A stretch of 11,952 nt of DNA from Bryobacteraceae bacterium (GCA_030039005.1 JASHQT010000682.1:1-11952); one strand, 5' to 3'; positions 1 through 6,913 are shown, counted from the first letter of the stretch. Numbers and translations are program-made. Notes: generated by a model from the letters alone, not told the origin.

Positions 1-3000
1 AACCCTCCAAATACGCTAGCATGATGGCGGTCTGCGTCTCCAGGAATTGACCCATCAGTTGTTGGAATGGCGCCATGAGAGCGTCCGCAGTGACGGCGGG
101 CGCGACAGGGGCTGCCGGGGAAACACCGTTGGCTACGGGTGTGGGTACGGGAACTTCCACGAGCTTTTGCACCTCCACGACCTTTTCCACCTCCAGCGTT
201 CGCACCACTTGCACGGGCTGAATGGGCAGCGCTGGCCGCGATACTTGATACGCGCGTCCGCCGTTCACCAGCCACTGCGAACCTCCCAGCACAACTGGCT
301 TCAACTGCTCGATGCTCAGCGCGCCGGCCGACCGTCCGCGGAACAGCTCGGCCGTATCCACGGATACGCCGCGCACGGTTAATTGCGCCAGGGCTTGCAG
401 GAACGACACCAGGCCGTTCTTGCCGCTCGCGTCAACCTGCAGCGTCACCGCGCCCTCGCCGTCGAAAATCTGGCGCGACAGATTGGAAAGCACACCCTTG
501 GGACCCACTTCGAGAAAGATGCGCGCGCCCTGATCGAACATGGCGCGAACCTGGTCTATAAAACGGACCGGCCGGATCACGTGGTCCGTCAGAACCGCAG
601 CGATTGCGGCTGGGTCGGACGAATATTGCTTACCGAGCGTATTCGAAAACGCCGGTACGCACGGCGTCAAAAATGTTTCGCTCGCGAGCGCGGTGGCCAG
701 CTTGCCGCGTGCCCCTTCCACGAGTGGCGAGTGAAACGCGCAGGCTACAGGAAGCCTCACGGCGGCGATCCTCGCGGCTTTAAGCTTCTGAATGACGGAA
801 TCGAGCAGGTCCACCGGACCGGCCAGAACGGTCTGGCGCGGGCTGTTGTAATTGGCAATGCTGATGCGATCCAGCTCTCCGAGCGCGGCGGCGACGTTTT
901 CGGCAGTCGCTTCGGCCGCGATCATGCCGCCCGGCTCGATGACGTTCGCTTCCTTCATCGCGCGGCCGCGCGCCTGAGCCAGCCGGAACAAGGCTTCTTC
1001 GGAGAAGACGCCCGCGGCACACAGCGCGACATATTCGCCGAAGCTGTGCCCGGCAGTCATCGCCGGTTGGACGCCCAATCTCTGGAGCAAGCGCGTGAGT
1101 GCGATTTCCACCGCGGCCAGAGCGGGCTGCGCCACGCTGGTGTCGGTGATGGCACGCATCTGCTCTTTCTTGGCGTCCGGCGTGAAGGCCGTGGGCGGAT
1201 AAATGAACTTCGACAATCGCTGGGGAAGTCCGTCCACCACGCGATCAGCCACTTCGAGCGCGGCGCGAAATTCGGGGAAGTATAACGCCAGGTCGCGCAG
1301 CATGTCCGGCGATTGCGAGCCTTGCCCGGGGAACAGGAATGCGATGGGCTGCGCTTCCGCCGGCGCGGTCTCGAGATAAATTGACGGCTGATCGAATCGC
1401 GACGCGCCCGCCTTGATCGCTTCGCGGACGGTTGCGATTTTGGCCTGAAGATCATCGAGCGAGGCGGCCACCAGCGCCAGCCGCGCCGCTCCGGAACCGC
1501 CGGAAGCAGCGCGCCTGCACAACGCCGCGGCTAAATCGCGCAGTTCTGGCCGCGCGCCGCTTTGCAATTTGCTCTCGAGCAGCGCGAGCGACGTATCGAG
1601 AGCGCCAGCCGAAGCGGCGTTCCATACCAGAAGCTCAACCGGCCAGGCGGCGCTCACGCGATCCTCGACGCTGCGAAACTCGCCCCGATATTCTTCGAGA
1701 ACGGCATGGAAATTCGTGCCGCCGAAACCGAAGGAACTGGCGCCCGCGCGGCGCGGCACATCGATCGCGGGAAGCCAGGGCTGCGCCTCCGATAGCACGA
1801 ACAGCGGAGAGCCCGGCTCGGTCAATTTTGCGTTCGGCTTCTCCACGTGCAGCGTAGGAGGGAGAACCTTGTGATACAGCGACAGGGCCACGCGCATCAG
1901 CCCCGTCACTCCGGCCGCGGCCTTGGTATGCCCCACCAGGCTCTTGACGGATCCCACGGCGCAGCTATGCTCCGCCGCGCCCTCTTCCACCAGAACCTCG
2001 GATAGTGACCCCATTTCCGTGGTGTCGCCCGCCACGGTCCCGGTGCCGTGCGCTTCCATCATGCCGACGCTGGAAGCAGAAAATCCGGCTTGCCGGTAGG
2101 CTCGCCGCAGCACCAGCGTCTGGCCTTCGCGGCGCGGCGCGGTCATGCTGCGGCCGCGTCCATCGCTCGACCCGCTGATGCCTTTGATGACGGAGTAAAT
2201 GCGGTCGCCATCGCGCTCGGCGTCCTCCAGGCGCTTCATCACCAGAACGGTGATGCCTTCGCTGATCGCGATCCCGTCGGCGCTTTCGTCGAAAGGCCGG
2301 CAGCGCCCGCGCGGCGAAAGTGCCTGCGCCTTGCTGAAACACAGGAAGCAGAAGGGGCTTTGGACCGTATCCACGCCGCCCACGATCACCATGTCGCTCG
2401 AGCGGGTGGTCAATTCCCGCGCCGCGATGTAGACCGCTGCCATCGACGACGCGCAGGCGGCATCGACGGTGAAGTTCACGCCGCCCAGGTTGAAGCGATT
2501 GGCCACGCGGCCGGCGGCTACGTTGGGAAGCAGGCCGGCGAAAGAATCTTCGGTCCATTCCGGAAGCTGTTCGAGCAGTCCCGCGGGAACTTCGGAAAGA
2601 AATTCGGACAGGGCCGAGCGCACGGCGTAGTGGCCGCCCAGATCGCCCAGGCCGCCGCTGGTGCCGAAGATCACCGACGTCTTCTGGCGCGGAAATTCGC
2701 GAGTGCGATACCCGGCGTCGTCGAGCGCGCGATCCACGACGATGAGCGAAAGCAACTGCATCGGGTCGATCGAACTGAGCGCCGTGGGAGGAATCCCGTA
2801 GCGCAGCGGTTCGAACGGTACGTCGTTGATGAAGCCGCCCCAGCGGGAATAAATCTTGTCGCGAGCCTTACGGTCGGGATCGTAATACAGGTCGATATTG
2901 AAGCGATCCGAAGGCACGTCGCTGATCGCATCGACCTTATTTACCATGTTGGCCCAAAACGTTGTGACGTCGGGCGCCTTGGGCAGCACGCACGACATAC

Positions 3001-5122
3001 CGACGATGGCGATGTCGCAGGGCGCGATGGGGCCGAGATCATCGGCTGGCGTTTCAGCAGTGATGCCCGCTGATTGCAGCCAGCTTTCGCCGCCCTGCGC
3101 GACGGTCTGGTGCAGGCTGCGAACGGTGGTGACCTCGTTGCGCAAGGACGCCAGTTGCCCGATCATGTACATGCCTTGATCGAGCTGTTCGGCGACCGAA
3201 ACCTGCCGGTACGCGGCCTGACCGTTGGGTCCCTGTTCGCGAACGATGCCTTTGCTCGCCACGCGGAGCCTTCCGAGATTCAACTGTTCGAGTTCGCCGC
3301 GAATTTCGTCGTGCGATTTCCCTTCGGCCGCGAGTTTCCGTTTGGCCTCCAGGAACGCAGTATAGAAATGGGTATCGGCGCAGCGCGTTGCGTGCCCGGG
3401 TCCTGTTTCGAGAATGACGGTCTTCGAGCAACGCTTGGCTTCTTCCTGGAACGTCTCGACGATCGCGGCGCCGCGCACTGCTTCTTCAGTAAACAGGTAC
3501 GCCGTGCCCATCAGCACACCGATTGCGACGCCCTGTTCGGCCAGCGGACCGGCCATGGCCGCCACCATCGCGGCAGATCGGGCGTCATGAATACCGCCCG
3601 CGAACACCATGTGGAATTCGGCCGCGGGGGCGCCCGCATCGATGGCGCGCTGCACCGTGTCGATCATGCTTTCCCACAGCACGAAGCTGGTGCGCGGTCC
3701 GATGTGGCCGCCGCATTCCAGGCCTTCAAAAATGAACCGGCGCGCGCCGTCACGAATGAAGACTTCAAGCAATTTGGGCGAAGGTACGTGCAGATAGCAG
3801 ATGGTCCCTTTCTTCTCGATGCTCGCGGCCTGGTCCGGCCGGCCACCGGCGATGATGGCGAAGGGCGGGCAGATTTCGCTCACCACTGCCATCTGTTCGG
3901 TGCGCAGCTCGGCGGGAACGAAGCCCAGAATGCCCACACCCCAGGGCTTCGCGCCTAGCGTCTTTCGAGTCTCCACCAGCAGCTCGCGCACTTGCGGGCC
4001 GCGCAATAGCGCGAGCGCCAGGAACGGCAGGGCTCCGCCCTCGGCGACGGAGTCTGCGAACGCGGCCGTGTCGCTGACGCGCGTCATCGGCCCTTGGAGA
4101 ATCGGGAATTCCGTTCCGTGCGACCGCGCCAGCGCCGAGCCGGGAGCAAGCGGCGAGCTCTTCTGCGCCGCCACGACGTGCTTGGCAACGGACTCACGCA
4201 GTCCGGCCACCAGGGCCGAGATGGTAGAGAAGCGCCCAGCGAGCGGTGCGGCGAGTGCAGCGTCCTGCCCCATGGGAAGGACGGAGTCGAGACTGCGCCA
4301 GTCGATCTGACTGCGCAAGGCTTCTCGCCATTCGGATCGAGTTTCGGCGCCGGGACGGCCGGCAACCTCGGCTTCCTTCGTTTGCAGCGCCTCCAAGCCC
4401 GGCGACCGTTGACGCCGCCAGCCGCGATAGGCGAAACCCACTTCGCGCCCGACGATCACGGTGTCGTCTCCCTCGCAGCGCTCTACCACGGCGCGGACGC
4501 GGGGGGGCAGCGAGGAATCGGAGGTCAACAAAAGCTGGCTATCGAGCACGGCACCGGCCGCGCCGGCGATGAAGCATGCCGCGGCGGAGTGCATTCCGAT
4601 GCCGCCGTGAGCCCACACCGGTAGTCCGCATCGATCGAGAAGGCGCTGCAGAAGGATGAACGCGGTCTCTTCGCCAATCGCGCCACCGGCTTCCTGTCCT
4701 TTTGCGATGAGCCCATCCACGGCGAGGGACTCGACGCGGGCGGCCTGCTCTTCGTTGCAGACTTCGACCAGGACCTTGTCGGCGCGGGCGTTGGCCAACT
4801 TCACCATCGCGGCCAGCTTCTTCCGCGTTGCGTCGCCAGGGACCAGGACCAAAAGGTGAACCCGATCCAGTCGCTCCAGAAGCGCGGTGGTCCCCGACCA
4901 TTCCGCTTCAAGCTTCAATCCGAATTGCCCACGCGCGTGTTTGCGAAGGCGCTGAAGCGCGGCATCAATCCCGGCGGGATCGGCGATGCCTTCGCAGTTG
5001 AGGAGTCCGATTGCACCGCTGCGGCTGGCCGCAATACCTATGCCCGGGTCCAGCCAACCCGCAACGTTCGCCAGAATGAAACCGAAAGCTTTACCGTCCC
5101 CGCTCTCGCGATGCACTTGCAT
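1..5122 (-). CDS. Type I iterative PKS / PUFA-synthase-like protein, NMO-NMO-KS-AT (3' end outside window)
   Basis: Multidomain synthase that should build a polyketide or fatty-acyl chain from malonyl units. The frame is open for 1707 codons from ATG 5122 to the left edge; motifs checked along it all fall in one frame. The start has GGAGG 7 nt upstream. Domains by residue: (1) about 8-225, NMO/2-nitropropane-dioxygenase-like TIM barrel with HGGIG at 172-176 and GGAIG at 146-150; (2) about 330-640, a second NMO-like barrel with QGPM at 343-346, GLECGGHIG at 467-475 and GGIH at 509-512, a fold used as FMN enoyl reductase by PfaD; (3) about 702-1145, ketosynthase with VDAACASS (Cys890), EAHGTGT (His1025) and VGHTKAAAG (His1065); (4) about 1260-1580, acyltransferase with FPGQGSQ (1264-1270), GHSFGE (Ser1360) and CAFH (1461-1464), nearer the malonyl-type HAFH than YASH; (5) a Val/Pro-rich linker and the segment LMGQFLETQ, of the kind found before ACP domains. 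VDAACASS favours the PfaA/HglE/enediyne KS group. Chain length and product cannot be read from this part. Confidence 0.93.
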   Translation of the reverse strand, partial: MQVHRESGDGKAFGFILANVAGWLDPGIGIAASRSGAIGLLNCEGIADPAGIDAALQRLRKHARGQFGLKLEAEWSGTTALLERLDRVHLLVLVPGDATRKKLAAMVKLANARADKVLVEVCNEEQAARVESLAVDGLIAKGQEAGGAIGEETAFILLQRLLDRCGLPVWAHGGIGMHSAAACFIAGAAGAVLDSQLLLTSDSSLPPRVRAVVERCEGDDTVIVGREVGFAYRGWRRQRSPGLEALQTKEAEVAGRPGAETRSEWREALRSQIDWRSLDSVLPMGQDAALAAPLAGRFSTISALVAGLRESVAKHVVAAQKSSPLAPGSALARSHGTEFPILQGPMTRVSDTAAFADSVAEGGALPFLALALLRGPQVRELLVETRKTLGAKPWGVGILGFVPAELRTEQMAVVSEICPPFAIIAGGRPDQAASIEKKGTICYLHVPSPKLLEVFIRDGARRFIFEGLECGGHIGPRTSFVLWESMIDTVQRAIDAGAPAAEFHMVFAGGIHDARSAAMVAAMAGPLAEQGVAIGVLMGTAYLFTEEAVRGAAIVETFQEEAKRCSKTVILETGPGHATRCADTHFYTAFLEAKRKLAAEGKSHDEIRGELEQLNLGRLRVASKGIVREQGPNGQAAYRQVSVAEQLDQGMYMIGQLASLRNEVTTVRSLHQTVAQGGESWLQSAGITAETPADDLGPIAPCDIAIVGMSCVLPKAPDVTTFWANMVNKVDAISDVPSDRFNIDLYYDPDRKARDKIYSRWGGFINDVPFEPLRYGIPPTALSSIDPMQLLSLIVVDRALDDAGYRTREFPRQKTSVIFGTSGGLGDLGGHYAVRSALSEFLSEVPAGLLEQLPEWTEDSFAGLLPNVAAGRVANRFNLGGVNFTVDAACASSMAAVYIAARELTTRSSDMVIVGGVDTVQSPFCFLCFSKAQALSPRGRCRPFDESADGIAISEGITVLVMKRLEDAERDGDRIYSVIKGISGSSDGRGRSMTAPRREGQTLVLRRAYRQAGFSASSVGMMEAHGTGTVAGDTTEMGSLSEVLVEEGAAEHSCAVGSVKSLVGHTKAAAGVTGLMRVALSLYHKVLPPTLHVEKPNAKLTEPGSPLFVLSEAQPWLPAIDVPRRAGASSFGFGGTNFHAVLEEYRGEFRSVEDRVSAAWPVELLVWNAASAGALDTSLALLESKLQSGARPELRDLAAALCRRAASGGSGAARLALVAASLDDLQAKIATVREAIKAGASRFDQPSIYLETAPAEAQPIAFLFPGQGSQSPDMLRDLALYFPEFRAALEVADRVVDGLPQRLSKFIYPPTAFTPDAKKEQMRAITDTSVAQPALAAVEIALTRLLQRLGVQPAMTAGHSFGEYVALCAAGVFSEEALFRLAQARGRAMKEANVIEPGGMIAAEATAENVAAALGELDRISIANYNSPRQTVLAGPVDLLDSVIQKLKAARIAAVRLPVACAFHSPLVEGARGKLATALASETFLTPCVPAFSNTLGKQYSSDPAAIAAVLTDHVIRPVRFIDQVRAMFDQGARIFLEVGPKGVLSNLSRQIFDGEGAVTLQVDASGKNGLVSFLQALAQLTVRGVSVDTAELFRGRSAGALSIEQLKPVVLGGSQWLVNGGRAYQVSRPALPIQPVQVVRTLEVEKVVEVQKLVEVPVPTPVANGVSPAAPVAPAVTADALMAPFQQLMGQFLETQTAIMLAYLEG

Positions 5123-5125
5123 ACC

Positions 5126-5155
5126 TGTCCCTCCGTGGACACAAGAAGTGCGTCC
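5126..5155 (-). promoter_or_regulatory. Ribosome binding site of the PKS gene inside two mutually exclusive hairpins
   Basis: The Shine-Dalgarno sequence GGAGG (5134-5130) is 7 nt from the ATG. Hairpin X pairs UGUCC (5141-5137) with GGACA (5130-5126) and places most of the SD in a six-base loop. Hairpin Y pairs GGACGCA (5155-5149) with UGUGUCC (5143-5137) over a five-base loop and uses the same UGUCC bases, which would release the SD region. The two cannot form together. This resembles sequestor/anti-sequestor logic, but no experimental support is visible. Confidence 0.45.
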
Positions 5156-5245
5156 GCTTACCCCGCTTGCGTTTGCAGTATGCTCGTTTGGCGACTGGGC
5201 TAAGCCTGAAAACAAACGCAAATTACGCAGCCTGAACCGGCCTAC

Positions 5246-5272
5246 TTAGCCCGGCAAGAGACCCCCGGTCAT
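5246..5272 (-). CDS. Possible 8-codon upstream ORF (leader peptide) in the PKS leader
   Basis: ATG (5272-5270) opens an eight-codon frame, MTGGLLPG, ending in TAA (5248-5246). A GGAGAGG sequence (5288-5282) lies 9 nt upstream as a plausible ribosome binding site. The ATG is inside the 3' arm of the P1 pairing and the stop is inside the 5' arm of the P2 inverted repeat, so translation and folding would interfere with each other. The peptide matches no leader peptide I know. It may be chance: ORFs this short are frequent. Confidence 0.22.
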   Translation of the reverse strand: MTGGLLPG

Positions 5273-5390
5273 CCCCGCTCGCCTCTCCGCCAAAAATGGT
5301 CACCGCTACTTGCACTTACAGATGCCAGCGGAAGGGGATGGCTATAGGATTCTCGGCGAGTTACCTCCTTATACTGCCTTGAGAAGCTTC

Positions 5391-5419
5391 ATTCTAAAGT
5401 TCACTTATGGGACTGTCAA
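5391..5419 (-). promoter_or_regulatory. Predicted sigma-70-type promoter of the PKS gene
   Basis: On the minus strand a perfect TTGACA -35 box (5419-5414) is followed by exactly 17 nt and then TAGAAT (5396-5391), five of six matches to the -10 consensus. Transcription should begin near 5384, giving a leader of about 260 nt before the PKS ATG at 5122. Acidobacterial housekeeping sigma factors are expected to recognise this consensus, but no transcription start data are available here. Confidence 0.7.
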
Positions 5420-5494
5420 GACGCTGATACTGCGGTAGGTCCTATGGTGCTTCGCCAGTACTGACCGTACTAAGCTCTGAATCGACTTCACCTA

Positions 5495-5507
5495 CTGACT
5501 AAGTCAG
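5495..5507. promoter_or_regulatory. 13-bp perfect dyad between the divergent promoters, candidate operator
   Basis: CTGACT-A-AGTCAG is a perfect palindrome around one central base. The loop is too short for an RNA hairpin, so a DNA-binding dimer site is more likely. It lies about 30 bp upstream of the -35 box of the rightward promoter and about 75 bp upstream of the -35 box of the leftward one. A weaker dyad, AGTAC/GTACT with a 5-nt spacer, lies at 5457-5471. No regulator gene is present in the window. Confidence 0.35.
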
Positions 5508-5538
5508 GTTTTCCTAGTATCGACGAACACAAAGGCGA

Positions 5539-5567
5539 TTGAAAGCTTCAGTAGCCGCTGCTATCAT
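5539..5567 (+). promoter_or_regulatory. Predicted sigma-70-type promoter of the glycosyltransferase gene
   Basis: TTGAAA (5539-5544) and TATCAT (5562-5567) are each five of six consensus matches and are separated by exactly 17 nt. The expected transcription start, near 5574-5576, lies downstream of the ATG at 5570 and about 10 nt before the ATG at 5585. This favours 5585 as the real start and predicts an almost leaderless mRNA, consistent with the lack of any Shine-Dalgarno sequence. Confidence 0.6.
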
Positions 5568-5584
5568 CGATGCACCTTCAGTCG

Positions 5585-6913
5585 ATGAGCCGCTTCCTGT
5601 TCACCACGTGGCCCTTTCCCGGTCACGTTTTGCCCCACCTGACGATCGCGCAAGCGCTCCGCGAACAGGGACACGAGTGTGCGTTCTATACAGGGTCAAA
5701 AGGCGCCGGTCCTCTGGAACGCGAGGGAGTTCCCTATTTTCCGTTCCGGAAAGTCGACGAGGACGCACTCTGGAAACTGTTATTTGAGGAACAGTCCGGG
5801 TTTATCCATTGGCGCCAGGGAACTAATTTTGCGACGTTCATGCGCCGCTGGCTGCTCGACACCATACCAGATCAAGTGGAAGACCTGATGCCTATTCTTC
5901 GGCAGTGGAAGCCCGACGCTCTCGTTTGCGATCCGACGGTATGGGGACCGGTACTGATTCTGTATGAGAAGACGGGCATTCCGCTGGCGGTCTCGTGCTA
6001 CTTCGCGTGCAAGGTTCCTGGACCGGACATGCCGCCTTTTGGGCTTGGCCTTCCGCAGGCCAGGAACCGGTACAGCCGTTTTGCATACCAGTTGTTGGCC
6101 AAGGCGATCGAGATGGGTTCAGGGAAATTTCGCGGACGAGCTAACGAAATCCGAGCCAGTTTCGGATTGCCGCCGATCCGTCAATCGGTCTCCGCGCATG
6201 CGGGCACCATGCCGCTCTACATGGTTCCAACGTCTCCGGAGTTCGATTACAACCGAGGCGATCTTCCCAAATCCGTTCATTATATCGGCCCCTGCCTTTG
6301 GACCGACCGTCATCAGGCGACCACCGAGGCTCTGAGGCAGATCTCACATGACCGTCCCTGGGTGCATGTCACCGAGGGGACAGTTCACGTACAAGCTCCA
6401 GTGGTGCTGAAGGCGGCGGCGCAAGGATTGGCGAACCTTCCCATGGAAGTGATCATGACTACGGGAGGGAATCGGGAACCCGAGGAGGTCGACATTGGCG
6501 AGCGGGCCCCGAATATCCACCTGCTTCGCTGGGTATCCCATAGCGAACTACTTCCGCAGACTTCGGTTCTGGTCACCACTGGCGGAGCTGGGTCGGTGAT
6601 GGCGGGGCTGAATTTGGGCATTCCAATGGTAGCGGTCCCGACGGAGTGGGACAAGCCGGAAGTGGCACAGCGGCTGGTGCAGACCGGGGCAGGAGTCCAG
6701 ATCCCGCCGCGGAAATTAACGCCGAAGCGATTGCGTGAAGCGGTGGAGCTTGTCTTGCGAGATCCCAGCTTTCGAAAGAACGCTCAGAGGATCCAAGGGT
6801 CGTTCCAGCGGTATGGCGGGCCGGGCGATGCCGTTAAGCTACTGGAAGAGCTGGTCGCGTCATCCGCGAGTGACCACTTCAGTCAATATCCAGAATCCAT
6901 ATTGCGCCCTTAG
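5585..6913 (+). CDS. GT1-fold (GT-B) glycosyltransferase, MGT-like
   Basis: Predicted cytoplasmic enzyme that moves a sugar from a nucleotide donor to a small lipophilic acceptor. The 442-residue length suits the UDP-glycosyltransferase/MGT family. The N-terminus, MSRFLFTTWPFPGHV, has the family's first beta strand and GH motif; His14 is the likely catalytic base. A second strand region near Glu264 (VTEGT) starts the donor domain. The donor-site segment has TTGGAGS (331-337), GLNLGIPMVAVP and EWDKPE (354-359), corresponding to the HGGxGT...P...DQP region of the family. There is no signal peptide or clear membrane segment. A longer start at ATG 5570 adds five residues, but 5585 fits both family N-termini and the promoter position. 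The gene diverges from the lipid-type PKS, so its acceptor may be the PKS product (inferred). Its last residues run past the usual family end and overlap the convergent gene. Confidence 0.88.
   Translation: MSRFLFTTWPFPGHVLPHLTIAQALREQGHECAFYTGSKGAGPLEREGVPYFPFRKVDEDALWKLLFEEQSGFIHWRQGTNFATFMRRWLLDTIPDQVEDLMPILRQWKPDALVCDPTVWGPVLILYEKTGIPLAVSCYFACKVPGPDMPPFGLGLPQARNRYSRFAYQLLAKAIEMGSGKFRGRANEIRASFGLPPIRQSVSAHAGTMPLYMVPTSPEFDYNRGDLPKSVHYIGPCLWTDRHQATTEALRQISHDRPWVHVTEGTVHVQAPVVLKAAAQGLANLPMEVIMTTGGNREPEEVDIGERAPNIHLLRWVSHSELLPQTSVLVTTGGAGSVMAGLNLGIPMVAVPTEWDKPEVAQRLVQTGAGVQIPPRKLTPKRLREAVELVLRDPSFRKNAQRIQGSFQRYGGPGDAVKLLEELVASSASDHFSQYPESILRP

Larger units (their letters stand above)
5123..5384 (-). 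promoter_or_regulatory. Long structured 5' leader of the PKS mRNA, candidate cis-regulatory RNA
   Basis: No protein-coding gene is seen here apart from a possible 8-codon uORF. Minus-strand RNA contains several complementary segments. P1 pairs CAUCCCC (5340-5334) with GGGGAUG (5276-5270) and is extended inward by UUCCGC (5333-5328) with GCGGAG (5290-5285). P2 pairs GGGCUAAG (5252-5245) with CUUAGCCC (5204-5197). P3 pairs UUGCGUUUG (5221-5213) with CAAACGCAA (5175-5167). P2 and P3 interleave, which is pseudoknot topology. A second CAAACG (5190-5185) could compete for the P3 5' arm. Two alternative hairpins follow at the ribosome binding site. I do not recognise a known riboswitch class. Pairing is read directly from sequence; function is inferred, and GC-rich DNA gives some pairings by chance. 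Confidence 0.45.

Noticed and set aside
2048..3958. Long plus-strand open frames (for example 2048-3073 and 3074-3958) antisense to the PKS gene, and similarly 383-1285
   Set aside because: They lie opposite the KS, NMO and AT coding sequence, are rich in Arg, Gly, His and Ala, and have no recognisable domain. They are expected antisense shadows of GC-rich codons.
4500..4507. Run of seven G that might indicate a frameshift in the PKS gene
   Set aside because: Motifs on both sides (HGGIG at 4609 and QGPM at 4096) are in the same frame, so no net shift occurred.
4856..5203. Plus-strand open frame over the PKS start region
   Set aside because: It covers the PKS N-terminus and its ribosome binding site in antisense and has no domain or Shine-Dalgarno support.
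5123..5384. Known riboswitch classes (T-box, c-di-GMP, cobalamin) in the PKS leader
   Set aside because: I could not find the conserved core sequences of these classes by eye; an Infernal/Rfam search would settle it.
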